Origin: Maricaulis sp048270265
GTDB taxonomy: Bacteria; Pseudomonadota; Alphaproteobacteria; Caulobacterales; Maricaulaceae
Assembly: GCF_048270265.1 (NCBI RefSeq)
Contig: NZ_JBLWTD010000017.1
Span: forward strand, 1-62,173
Length of the DNA stretch: 62,173 bases
Direction: 5' to 3'
Shown here: positions 34,183 to 42,724 of the stretch, in pieces
How positions within the stretch are numbered: position 1 is the stretch's first letter
Layout: each line of letters begins with the position of its first letter
Translations under genes and position numbers: made by a program
Notes under the pieces: model-generated
Told to the model about the DNA's origin: nothing
Databases searched by the model: none
Seen by the model: only the letters and a program-made list of their open reading frames with translations

Positions 34183-35463
34183 ATGTCGAAACCGACCATC
34201 ATCATCACCTATGCCCGCTCCCTGATGGCGCTGACCGTGGGCCAGTCCCTGCGGCCCATCGCGGGCCGGCTGATCGGCGTCGACAGTGTCGAATGGACGG
34301 TGCTGGGCTTTTCCAAGCTCTGCGACGACAACCGGCGCGTGCCCGACCCCGGCGCGGCGCCGGAGGACTATGTGGAGGCGCTGGCCAAACTGAGCCGGGA
34401 ATTCATCGATGAGGGGCCGGTGCTGATCATGCCGGTCTTCGAGGATGCCTCACTCCTGGCCCAGCACCGCGACCGCTTTGCCGAAGGGGTCGTCATCGCG
34501 GCCTCGCCGGCCGAGGCGATTGACCAGGTCGATCCCAAGGACCGGCTGGCGCATTCACTTGAGAGCTGGGACGTGCCGGCCCCGGTCACCGATGTGTTCG
34601 AGGCCCCGCTCCGGCCCGGCGAAAGAGACTTCCGCAACAGCCCGCCGCTGATCATCAAGCCGGCGCAGGGCAATGGCGGGCGCGGCGTGCTGATGGTGGA
34701 AACCGCCAAGGCGCTGGAACACGAGCTGACCCACCGCAAGGGCACGCAATTGCTGCAGGCCCTGGTGCCCGGCGAGGATTACTGCGTCACGGCGATGGCC
34801 GACGGGAAACGTGTCTTCGCTCTCTCCGCCTATCGCAATCTGGAACAATACCCGCCGCACAATGGCGCCGGCGCCCTGCGCGAAACCGTGCTGGCCACCC
34901 CGTTCGAGCCGGCCATGCAGCGCCTGGTCGAGTGTTCCGGCTGGACCGGCACGCTGCAGGCCGATTTCCGCTGGACCGGCGAGTCCGATCACGCGCCCGA
35001 ACTGATCGAGATCAATCCGCGCCTGTGGGCCGGCATCACCCATTCGGTCCATTCCGGCATCGATTACCCGCTTCTGCTGGCCCTGCAGAGCCTCGGCGAG
35101 CCCCTGCCCGAGCCCGGCAAGCCGCAAATCGGCTATCGCTCCAAACTCCCGCTGGTCTGGCTGGCCGGCCTCACCGGGACCAGCCTCGACGATGCGGAGT
35201 ATTTCGCCCAGATCGAGGAGAGCTGGCACCGCATGACGCGCAGTGACACCAAGCTGCACGCGCGCATCAGCCATCTCTGGGCCAATATGACCGATTTCGA
35301 GACCCTGAAGGATGATATCCATGCCGCCCTCGAGCGCGGCGAGCGCGGCAAGCACGCCCAGACCGATATCCGCGCCGACGAGGCGGGCAGTGTCGCCCTG
35401 GGCACGCTCTTCATCCTGTCACATCTGCTGCGCCACGGCCGCCTGCCGGCCGAGGTCAAATAG
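34183..35463 (+). CDS. ATP-grasp domain protein (carboxylate-amine ligase-like)
   Basis: A 426-residue protein. An N-terminal Rossmann-like region (about 1-120) is followed by an ATP-grasp core: PLIIKPAQGNGGRGVLMVE (ATP-binding loop), LLQALVPGEDYCVTAM, and the Mg-binding LIEINPRLWAGITHSVHSGIDYPLLL. The family joins a carboxylate to an amine or thiol through an acyl phosphate. The substrate is not recognised. The frame is open upstream to 34084, but homology-like sequence begins at MSKPTIIITYARS. It overlaps by one base the start of a C26-type hydrolase gene. Confidence 0.85.
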   Translation: MSKPTIIITYARSLMALTVGQSLRPIAGRLIGVDSVEWTVLGFSKLCDDNRRVPDPGAAPEDYVEALAKLSREFIDEGPVLIMPVFEDASLLAQHRDRFAEGVVIAASPAEAIDQVDPKDRLAHSLESWDVPAPVTDVFEAPLRPGERDFRNSPPLIIKPAQGNGGRGVLMVETAKALEHELTHRKGTQLLQALVPGEDYCVTAMADGKRVFALSAYRNLEQYPPHNGAGALRETVLATPFEPAMQRLVECSGWTGTLQADFRWTGESDHAPELIEINPRLWAGITHSVHSGIDYPLLLALQSLGEPLPEPGKPQIGYRSKLPLVWLAGLTGTSLDDAEYFAQIEESWHRMTRSDTKLHARISHLWANMTDFETLKDDIHAALERGERGKHAQTDIRADEAGSVALGTLFILSHLLRHGRLPAEVK

Positions 35464-36179
35464 TGACCGGCGATGTGGCGGCGCGTCCGCGAAAACCGCT
35501 GATCGGCTTCACCGCCGCTACGCGTGGCGATCACGGCGTCGCCTGGCTGTTGCGCCTGGCGATTTTCCTCGCTGGCGGCCGCTCGGTCCGGATCACGGCA
35601 CCGTTCGAGGACTGGCATGGCGAGCGGCCTGACGGCCTGTTGCTGAGCGGCGGGCTCGATATCCACCCGACCCGCTATGACGGTGATGAGAGCTTTGAAT
35701 CCGAGTTCGATCATGACCGCGACCATCTCGAATTCTCCTGGATGGACTGGGCCGATCATGCCCACATTCCGGCCTTTGGCATCTGCCGCGGCCTGCAAAT
35801 GCTCAACGTCCATGCCGGCGGCGATCTGCACCAGACCCTCGACCCGGACCTGGTCGCAACCTGGCCCACCACGGCCATCGAATACGTCATCTTCCGCAAG
35901 CCGATCCGGATCAAACCCGGCTCTCATCTCGAAGCGGCCACCGGCGCCACGGAACTCGAGGTCAACAGCCTGCACCGCCAGGCCGTGCGCACCCCGGCGC
36001 CCGGCTTCACCGTCGTCGCCCACGAACGCGCCAGCGACGGCATCCAGGCGATCGAGGCCGACGCGCCCGCCCTGCGCATGGGCGTGCAATATCACCCCGA
36101 GCTGCTGCTGCACCAGGCCACGGCAAGGGCGCTGTTTCGCTATTTCGTGGATCAGTGCCGGGGGAATAATTTGTTGTGA
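35463..36179 (+). CDS. Class I glutamine-amidotransferase-like gamma-glutamyl hydrolase (peptidase C26)
   Basis: A 238-residue PuuD/C26-type enzyme. LLLSGGLDIHPTRY is followed by the nucleophile elbow AFGICRGLQMLNVHAGG (Cys), then VNSLHRQAV and the catalytic YHPE. PuuD relatives cleave gamma-glutamyl amide bonds; the exact substrate here is unknown. The start is GTG at 35463, inside the TAG stop of the ATP-grasp gene, which indicates strict co-expression of a bond-making and a bond-breaking enzyme. Confidence 0.87.
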   Translation: MTGDVAARPRKPLIGFTAATRGDHGVAWLLRLAIFLAGGRSVRITAPFEDWHGERPDGLLLSGGLDIHPTRYDGDESFESEFDHDRDHLEFSWMDWADHAHIPAFGICRGLQMLNVHAGGDLHQTLDPDLVATWPTTAIEYVIFRKPIRIKPGSHLEAATGATELEVNSLHRQAVRTPAPGFTVVAHERASDGIQAIEADAPALRMGVQYHPELLLHQATARALFRYFVDQCRGNNLL

Positions 36180-36197
36180 TTTTGGGAGATTACCCCC

Positions 36198-37139
36198 TCA
36201 CAACTCATCCACCGAACTCTCATGATGCCGCGCCTCGGCCTTCAGCCAGGCGATGAAGCTCTGCGCATCGGCGCTCAGGGGCCGGTTCTTCGCCGTCACG
36301 ACCTGATAGGCCGAGCGCACCGGTGAGGCACCGTCGGCGAAGAGCGCGACCAGGCGGCCGGCGGCGAGATCGTTCTGGACCAGGGTGCGTTTGGCCAGCG
36401 CCACGCCGCGGCCGGCGACGGCGCTGTCGATCACCAGGGCGGACTGGTTGAAACGCACGCCGCCGGAGACATCGATGCCGCGCACCCGCCGCGCCTTGAG
36501 CCAGGAGGCCCAGTCGGCGCCGTCGACATCGCTTTCCGGCGAGGCGTCGTGCAGCAGGGTGTGGCCGGCCAGATCGCGCGGGCGCACCAGGGGTTTGCCG
36601 TCATGCAGGAGGTCGGGCGAGCAAACCGGCAGCACCTCCTCGGTCAGCAGGCGTTCTTCATTCAGCGTCATGTCGCCGCCCGGACCATAGCGGATCGCCA
36701 GATCGGCGGCGCCGGCGGCGAGGTCGACGCGTTCGCTGGCGGCGGAGATCCAGACCTCGATGCCCGGATGCGCGTCCTGGAAACGGTGCAGGCGCGGGGC
36801 CAGCCATTTGCCGGCGAAGGAGGGTGAGACCGATACGGTGAGGCTGCGCTTCATCGCCGGGCGCCGCATCAGGGATACGGCGCGTTCGAGCATGTCGAAG
36901 GCATCGCTGGCGGTATTGGCGGCGGCGCGGCCGGCATCGGTCAGGGCGAGGCCGCGGCCCTGACGGGTGAAGAGCGGCGTGCCGACATGTTCCTCCAGCA
37001 GGCGGATCTGCTGACTGATCGCACCGGGCGTGACGGCCAGTTCGTCGGCTGCGCGGGAAAAGCTTTCAAGCCTCGCGGCTGCCTCGAAGGCACGCAGGGC
37101 ATTGAGCGGGGGAAGGCGAGAGGTCTGGGCCATGATCAT
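36198..37139 (-). CDS. LysR-family regulator, GcvA type
   Basis: A 313-residue LTTR. The N-terminus is the GcvA-type pattern PPLNALRAFEAAARLESFSRAADELAVTPGAISQQIRLLEE, followed by HVGTPLFTRQGRGLALT and an effector domain. It is divergent from cysG across 82 bases, so it may regulate the sulfur operon, although the classical regulator CysB is a different LysR subtype. No strong ribosome binding site is visible; ATG codons stand at 37139 and 37133. Confidence 0.92.
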   Translation of the reverse strand: MIMAQTSRLPPLNALRAFEAAARLESFSRAADELAVTPGAISQQIRLLEEHVGTPLFTRQGRGLALTDAGRAAANTASDAFDMLERAVSLMRRPAMKRSLTVSVSPSFAGKWLAPRLHRFQDAHPGIEVWISAASERVDLAAGAADLAIRYGPGGDMTLNEERLLTEEVLPVCSPDLLHDGKPLVRPRDLAGHTLLHDASPESDVDGADWASWLKARRVRGIDVSGGVRFNQSALVIDSAVAGRGVALAKRTLVQNDLAAGRLVALFADGASPVRSAYQVVTAKNRPLSADAQSFIAWLKAEARHHESSVDEL

Positions 37140-37221
37140 TGTTTAGTTTTTCTAATCAGAAATGGCAATAATCATCGTTTGAATTCGGGTCACCCAATAG
37201 AAATATTGCAGGTGTCGCGCC
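37140..37221. promoter_or_regulatory. AT-rich divergent regulatory region gcvA-like / cysG
   Basis: 82 bases, clearly AT-rich against the surrounding 63% GC. TTTAGTTTTTCTAATCAG contains a TAG-N6-CTA-type LysR box near the regulator start, and AGGTG lies 10 bases before the cysG ATG. It probably holds promoters for both genes. Confidence 0.5.
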
Positions 37222-38634
37222 ATGAAGGCGCAGGATTGGATTTGTCAGATGCGTGTTTTCCCAGCCTCCATGCCCTTGGAAGGCCGTACGGTGATCGTCA
37301 CGGGCCATGGCCCGATGGCCGAAGCCAAGGCACGCCTGTTTGTCACCTCCCCAGCCCGGTTGATGTGGTTCACCGGCGAGGCATCCGATCCTGTACCTGC
37401 GGATATTGCCCAGTATGCAAAGGTTATGAGCCGGGAGCCGATCCGGTCTGACCTTCATGGCGCGATGTTGCTTTTCATTGCCGGTGGCGAGGACAAGGCG
37501 ATTGCCGAACTGGCCACCACGGCCCGCGAACTGGGCGTACTGGTCAATATCGTCGACTCGCCCGCCGCCTCCGATTTCCAGACCCCGGCGATTGTCGACC
37601 GCGACGGTATCGTGATCTCCATCGCTTCGGGGGGCGCTGCGCCGGTGCTGTCGGTCGATATCCGCGCCGCCATCGAGACCCTTGTCCCGGCCCGCATCGG
37701 CGTGCTGGCCGATCTCGCCCGCGAGCTGCGCGGCACGGTCAAATCCGTCATCAGGCGCTTCGACGACCGCCGCGCCTTCTGGGAAAACGCCCTGCGCGGC
37801 AAGGCCCGCGATCTGGCGCTGTCCGGTGACAGGATTGGTGCCCGCCGCGAGATGTTGCGCGCCCTCAATGGCACAGCCGAGCCTGCGACAGGCATTGTCC
37901 ATCTGGTCGGTGCCGGCCCGGGCGATCCCGATCTGTTGACGCTGAAGGCAGCGCGCCTGCTGCGCGAAGCCGATGTAGTTGTGCATGACCGCCTCGTCAG
38001 CGCCGGTGTGCTCGATCTCGCCCGCCGCGACGCGATCCGCATCGATGTCGGCAAGACCAAGGGGCATCACCCGGTGCCGCAAGAATCCATCGAAGACATT
38101 CTGATCGAGCACGCGGCCAGGGGCCTGCGCGTGGTGCGCCTCAAGGGCGGCGACCCCTTCATTTTCGGGCGTGGCGGCGAAGAGCTTGAAGCCGTGCGCG
38201 CGGCGGGGATCGAGGTCCAGGTGACGCCGGGCATCACCGCCGCCATGGCCTGCGCCGCCTCGGCCGGCATTCCGCTGACCCATCGCGACCATGCCCAATC
38301 GGTGACCTTCGCCTCCGGCGTCGTCAAGCAGGACGGACCCGATGCGGACTATCGCGCCCTCTCGGCCCCCAACAGCACCGCCGTCTTCTATATGGGTGTC
38401 GGTGCCGCCCCTGAGATCCAGAGCAAGATGCTCGCCCATGGCCGCGCACCGCAAACACCCATCGCCCTGATCGAGAACGGCTCAAGCGATGCCGAGCGCC
38501 GTTTCACCGGCACGCTGGGCGATCTCGCCGGGCTGGTGGTGCGCGAAGCGATCAGCGGCCCGACCATCATCATTATCGGCGAAACGGCGGCCTTTTCCGC
38601 CCGCCTGCCCCAGCGTCAGGAGCAATTCGCATGA
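37222..38634 (+). CDS. cysG: Siroheme synthase (trifunctional CysG)
   Basis: A 470-residue fusion. Residues about 10-210 are the precorrin-2 dehydrogenase/ferrochelatase part (TVIVTGHGPMAEAKARLFV, NIVDSPAASDFQTPAIVDRDGI, ISIASGGAAPVLS); the usual GGGxVAxRK is altered to GHGPMAEAK. Residues about 220-460 are uroporphyrinogen-III methyltransferase (VHLVGAGPGDPDLLTLKA, VVRLKGGDPFIFGRGGEE, VTPGITAAMACAASAGIPLTHR). It makes the siroheme needed by the CysI encoded two genes downstream. Its ATGA stop/start overlap leads into the DUF2849 gene. Confidence 0.95.
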   Translation: MKAQDWICQMRVFPASMPLEGRTVIVTGHGPMAEAKARLFVTSPARLMWFTGEASDPVPADIAQYAKVMSREPIRSDLHGAMLLFIAGGEDKAIAELATTARELGVLVNIVDSPAASDFQTPAIVDRDGIVISIASGGAAPVLSVDIRAAIETLVPARIGVLADLARELRGTVKSVIRRFDDRRAFWENALRGKARDLALSGDRIGARREMLRALNGTAEPATGIVHLVGAGPGDPDLLTLKAARLLREADVVVHDRLVSAGVLDLARRDAIRIDVGKTKGHHPVPQESIEDILIEHAARGLRVVRLKGGDPFIFGRGGEELEAVRAAGIEVQVTPGITAAMACAASAGIPLTHRDHAQSVTFASGVVKQDGPDADYRALSAPNSTAVFYMGVGAAPEIQSKMLAHGRAPQTPIALIENGSSDAERRFTGTLGDLAGLVVREAISGPTIIIIGETAAFSARLPQRQEQFA

Positions 38635-38924
38635 AAGCCATCACCGCCAATCGCCTCACCGACGGCCGCGTCATCTATCGCACCGCGCAAGGCCAGTGGT
38701 CGACCCGTTTCGAGGACGCAGCGCCACTCATCGATGATGAGGCCGAGGCCGTGCTCGCCGCTGCGGAATCCGAATTCGCGATAGCCGTTGGCCCCTATCT
38801 GATCGAACTCGGCGACGGTGCCCCCGCCGGCCAGAAATGGCGCCGTGAAGGCATCCGCATTGGCGGGCCGACAACGGGCACGGCGCGGCAGGTTCAGCCC
38901 GCAGCGATTGAACGGGCCGCCTGA
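38631..38924 (+). CDS. DUF2849 domain protein in the sulfite reduction operon
   Basis: A 97-residue soluble protein (ANRLTDGRVIYRTAQGQWS, FAIAVGPYLIELGDGAPAGQKWRREGIRIGGPT). This domain is known almost only as a small gene between cysG and cysI in alphaproteobacteria. Its function is not known to me; position suggests a role with sulfite reductase. It overlaps cysG by 4 bases, and its stop shares one base with the cysI start. Confidence 0.85.
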   Translation: MKAITANRLTDGRVIYRTAQGQWSTRFEDAAPLIDDEAEAVLAAAESEFAIAVGPYLIELGDGAPAGQKWRREGIRIGGPTTGTARQVQPAAIERAA

Positions 38925-40564
38925 TGTATCGCTATGATGAATATGACGCGACGCTGGTGCGTGAACGCATCGCCGAGTTTCGCGACCAGATCGAGCGCCG
39001 TCTCGATGGCCGCCTGAGCGAGGACGAGTTCAAGCCGCTGCGCCTGATGAATGGCGTCTATCTCCAGCTCCACGCCTATATGCTGCGCGTCGCCATCCCC
39101 TATGGCACGCTCAACAGCGCCCAGGTTCGCACCCTGGCGCGCATCGCGCGCAAATATGATCGCGGCTATGGCCATTTCACCACGCGCACCAATATCCAGT
39201 TCAACTGGCCGGCCCTGACCGATGTGCCCGAGATTCTCGAAGCGCTCGCCGATGTCGAGATGCACGCCATCCAGACCTCGGGCAATTGCATCCGAAACAC
39301 CACGGCCGACCCCTATTCCGGAGCCGCCGCCGACGAGCTGGAGGATGGCCGCCCCTGGGGCGAGATCATCCGGCAATGGTCGAGCCTGCACCCGGAATTC
39401 ACCTTCCTGCCGCGCAAGTTCAAGGTCGCCGTCAATGGCGCCGCCGAGGATCGTGCCGGCCTGCGCGTCCACGATATCGGCCTGCAGATCGTGCGCAATG
39501 AAGCCGGCGAGACGGGGTTCGAGGTCTGGGTCGGTGGTGGCCAGGGCCGCACGCCGCGCCTGGCCGTCAAGACGCGCGACTTCCTCGAGGCACGCGACCT
39601 GCTGAGCTATCTGACCGCCGTGCTGCGCGTCTACAACCAGCATGGCCGCCGCGACAACATGTACAAGGCGCGCATCAAGATCCTGGTCGAAGCGCTCGGT
39701 GCCGAGGCCTTCATCGCCGAGGTCGAGGAGGAGTTCGAGGCCATCCGCGAAAGCGAGCTGCAATTGCCGGACGCGGAAATCGCCCGCATCCGCAGTTTTT
39801 TCGACACGCCGTCGATCGATCATCCCGCGCCCCTGCCCGAGGCCGGCGAGCCGGGCTTTCGCCAATGGCTCAGGCGCAATCGCCGCGACCACAAGGTGGC
39901 GGGGCTGTCCAGCGTCGTCATTTCGCTGAAACCGGTCGGCGGCACGCCCGGCGATGCCACTGCCGAACAGCTCGACATCATTGCCGATCTCACCGAGCGC
40001 TATGGTCTCGACGAAATCCGCGCCACGCCGGAACAGAATCTGCTTTTACCGCATGTCCGCAATGAGGATCTGCACGCGGTGTGGCTGGCGCTCAAGACGG
40101 CCGGTCTGGCGACGCCCAATGCCGGGCTTGCGACCGATATCGTCTCCTGCCCCGGCATGGACTATTGCAGCCTCGCCACGGCGCGTTCGATCCCGATTGC
40201 CCAGGCGATCAGCGAGCGGGTTGAGGCGGCCGGGCTGAGCGAGGCGGCCGGCAAGGTCACGATCAAGGTCGATGGCTGCATCAATGCCTGCGGCCATCAC
40301 CATGTCGCCAATATCGGTGTGCTCGGCCTCGATAAGCGCGGCGAGGAATATTACCAGATCACGCTCGGCGGGGCCTTCGGCAAGGATGCCGCCATCGGCA
40401 ATATCGTTGGCAAGGGCCTGGCCGGCGATGATGTGCCCGACGCGATTGCCCGCATTCTCGAAACCTATCTCCAGCTGCGAAACGGCGAGGACGAGACCTT
40501 CATCGAAACCCTGCGCCGGACCGGCAGCGACGCCTTCAAGGAGGCCATCTATGTTGCGCAATGA
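38924..40564 (+). CDS. cysI: Sulfite reductase hemoprotein (siroheme, 4Fe-4S)
   Basis: A 546-residue nitrite/sulfite reductase. Duplicated ferredoxin-like and siroheme domains are present: GHFTTRTNIQFNWPAL, TSGNCIRNTTADPYSGAA, HDIGLQIVRNEAGETGFEVWVGGG, and the cluster ligands CPGMDYC and CINAC-GHH in the C-terminal half. It reduces sulfite to sulfide in six electrons, most likely with ferredoxin or with the flavoprotein reductase encoded by fpr downstream; no CysJ is present. It overlaps cysH by 14 bases. Confidence 0.94.
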   Translation: MYRYDEYDATLVRERIAEFRDQIERRLDGRLSEDEFKPLRLMNGVYLQLHAYMLRVAIPYGTLNSAQVRTLARIARKYDRGYGHFTTRTNIQFNWPALTDVPEILEALADVEMHAIQTSGNCIRNTTADPYSGAAADELEDGRPWGEIIRQWSSLHPEFTFLPRKFKVAVNGAAEDRAGLRVHDIGLQIVRNEAGETGFEVWVGGGQGRTPRLAVKTRDFLEARDLLSYLTAVLRVYNQHGRRDNMYKARIKILVEALGAEAFIAEVEEEFEAIRESELQLPDAEIARIRSFFDTPSIDHPAPLPEAGEPGFRQWLRRNRRDHKVAGLSSVVISLKPVGGTPGDATAEQLDIIADLTERYGLDEIRATPEQNLLLPHVRNEDLHAVWLALKTAGLATPNAGLATDIVSCPGMDYCSLATARSIPIAQAISERVEAAGLSEAAGKVTIKVDGCINACGHHHVANIGVLGLDKRGEEYYQITLGGAFGKDAAIGNIVGKGLAGDDVPDAIARILETYLQLRNGEDETFIETLRRTGSDAFKEAIYVAQ

Positions 40565-41657
40565 TCTCGCGACCGACACGGACCGCAGTATCGAGGCCCA
40601 GCTGGCCTCGGGCGGCGGGGTGATCGTTGAACTGCCCGGCGATGCCGACTGGCGCACCGCCGCCGACGAGATCCGCGGCGCGGTGCAGGTCGATATCCGC
40701 TTTCCCAGCTTCAAGGACGGGCGCGGCTTCACCCTGGCGTCGCAATTGCGCACCCGGCTGGGCTATGGCGGCCGCCTGCGCGCCGTCGGTGATCTGATCC
40801 CGGACCAGGCGCAATTTCTCAAACGTGTCGGCTTCGACATCATCACGCCCGACCGCACCGATCTTGCCGAGGACTGGGGCCGGGCCGAACGGCGCTTCTC
40901 GGTCGTCTATCAGCCGGCCAATGACTCGCTGCCGACCATCCCGGCCCTGCGCAATCCGGCGGGCGATGATCTCGCCCGGCTCAATGCGCGCTACCGCCAG
41001 AGCGAGGCGCTCGACATCCTGCGCGATGCGCTCAACACGACCTGGAAGGGCCGCATTGCCATCCTCTCCTCCTTCGGCGCCGAGGCGGCGGTTGGCCTGC
41101 ACATGGTCGCCCGCGTCGATCCGTCAACGCCGGTCTTCTTCCTCGATACCGGCCGTCATTTCGCCCAGACCGAGCAATACCGCCGCACCCTGGTCGAGCG
41201 GCTCGGCCTCAAGGATGTGCGCAATCTGCGCCCCGACGCTGCCGAGACCCTGGCCGAGGATCCCGACGACAAGCTGTGGCGCCGTGATGCCGATGCCTGC
41301 TGCGCCCTGCGCAAGGTGCGTCCACTGAACCGGGCACTGGGTGATTTCGATGCGCTGATCACCGGCCGCAAGCGTTTCCATGGCGGCGACCGCCTGGTCC
41401 TGCCCGTGGTGGAACGCATTGATGGCCGCGTGCGGGTCAATCCGCTCGCGAGCTGGACCGGGACCGAGATCAAGGCCTATTTCCACCGCTTCGATTTGCC
41501 GCGACACCCGTTGACCGATATGGGGTATGCCTCGATCGGCTGCTGGACCTGCACCGCACCGGCGCAGGATGATGACGGCATCCGGGCCGGTCGCTGGCCC
41601 GGGCAGAACAAGACCGAATGCGGCATCCATGCGCCTTCGCGTGCGGCTGCAGAATGA
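40551..41657 (+). CDS. cysH: DUF934-CysH fusion: sulfite-reduction accessory domain plus adenylylsulfate reductase
   Basis: A 368-residue fusion. Residues 1-125 match the DUF934 accessory protein (IVELPGDADWRTAADEIRGA, FPSFKDGRGFTLASQLRTRLGY, LRAVGDLIPDQAQFLKRVGFD). Residues about 155-368 are CysH: SSFGAEAAVGLHM (173-185), FFLDTGRHFAQT, and the [4Fe-4S] ligands Cys250-Cys251 and Cys331/Cys334 with catalytic Cys357 in ECGIH. Those cysteines point to APS rather than PAPS reduction. AAGGAGG lies 7 bases before the ATG at 40551. The two functions are usually separate genes in related operons. Confidence 0.9.
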   Translation: MLRNDLATDTDRSIEAQLASGGGVIVELPGDADWRTAADEIRGAVQVDIRFPSFKDGRGFTLASQLRTRLGYGGRLRAVGDLIPDQAQFLKRVGFDIITPDRTDLAEDWGRAERRFSVVYQPANDSLPTIPALRNPAGDDLARLNARYRQSEALDILRDALNTTWKGRIAILSSFGAEAAVGLHMVARVDPSTPVFFLDTGRHFAQTEQYRRTLVERLGLKDVRNLRPDAAETLAEDPDDKLWRRDADACCALRKVRPLNRALGDFDALITGRKRFHGGDRLVLPVVERIDGRVRVNPLASWTGTEIKAYFHRFDLPRHPLTDMGYASIGCWTCTAPAQDDDGIRAGRWPGQNKTECGIHAPSRAAAE

Positions 41658-42688
41658 CTGAAAAGGACGGCTTCGTGGCCTATTCGCATATTCTCGATCT
41701 GATCGGCTCGACCCCATTGATCCGGCTGGACGGCCCCTCGGCGGCCACCGGTTGCGAGATTCTCGGCAAGGCCGAATTCCTCAATCCCGGCGGCTCCGTG
41801 AAGGATCGCGCCGCGCTCAATATCGTGCGCGAAGCGGAAGCCGACGGCACGCTGCGTCCCGGCGGCACCATTGTGGAAGGCACGGCCGGCAATACCGGTA
41901 TCGGTCTGGCCCTGGTCGGCGGTGCGCTGGGCTATCCGGTGATCATCGTGATGCCGCGCACCCAGAGCGATGAGAAGAAGCAGGCGATCCGCTCCTTTGG
42001 CGCCCGTCTGATCGAGGTCGATGCGGCCCCCTTCTCGAGTCCCAATCATTTCGTCCATTATTCCCGCCGCCTCGCCGAGGAGCTCAATGAGAGCAATCCG
42101 GCCGGTGCGATCTGGGCCAATCAGTTCGACAATCTCGCCAATCGCCGCGCCCACGAGAAATCGACCGGGCCGGAGATCTGGCAGCAGACGGGCGGCCGTA
42201 TTGACGGCTTCATCTGCGCGGCCGGCACTGGTGGCACCCTCGCCGGCACCGCCGCCAGCCTGCGCACATTCAAGCCTGAGATCGCCATCGGCGTGGCCGA
42301 TCCGGCCGGTGCGGCGCTGTACAGCTATTACACCCAGGGCGAGCTGCGCGGCGAAGGCTCCTCGATCACCGAGGGCATTGGCGTCAACCGCATCACCGGC
42401 AATCTGGAAGGCCTGAAAGTCGACCATGCCTACCGGATCGAAGACGCGGAAATGCTGCCCATCCTCTATGACCTGGTGCGCCATGAAGGCCTGTCACTGG
42501 GTGGTTCGGCCGGGGTGAATATCGCCGGTGCCATGCGCATGGCGCGCGATCTCGGCCCGGGCAAGACCATCGTCACCATGTTGTGCGATGTCGGTGCGCG
42601 CTATGCCGGCAAGCTGTTCAACCCGGAATTCCTCGCCAGCCGGGGCTTGCCCGTGCCGCCCTGGTCCGATACCGACGCCACGGCCTGA
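41654..42688 (+). CDS. cysK: Cysteine synthase (PLP-dependent, CysK/CysM family)
   Basis: A 344-residue beta-replacing synthase. The PLP lysine is Lys50 in NPGGSVKDR; EGTAGNTGIGLALVGGALGY and CAAGTGGTLAGTAASL are the substrate and phosphate-binding loops. The protein is about 30 residues longer than typical CysK and carries a C-terminal extension (LASRGLPVPPWSDT). It uses sulfide from the upstream reductase to make cysteine. ATG at 41654 overlaps cysH by 4 bases. Confidence 0.92.
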   Translation: MTEKDGFVAYSHILDLIGSTPLIRLDGPSAATGCEILGKAEFLNPGGSVKDRAALNIVREAEADGTLRPGGTIVEGTAGNTGIGLALVGGALGYPVIIVMPRTQSDEKKQAIRSFGARLIEVDAAPFSSPNHFVHYSRRLAEELNESNPAGAIWANQFDNLANRRAHEKSTGPEIWQQTGGRIDGFICAAGTGGTLAGTAASLRTFKPEIAIGVADPAGAALYSYYTQGELRGEGSSITEGIGVNRITGNLEGLKVDHAYRIEDAEMLPILYDLVRHEGLSLGGSAGVNIAGAMRMARDLGPGKTIVTMLCDVGARYAGKLFNPEFLASRGLPVPPWSDTDATA

Positions 42689-42724
42689 CGCCCGCACGCC
42701 TCCAAAATCAAAGCTGCAAAGACA

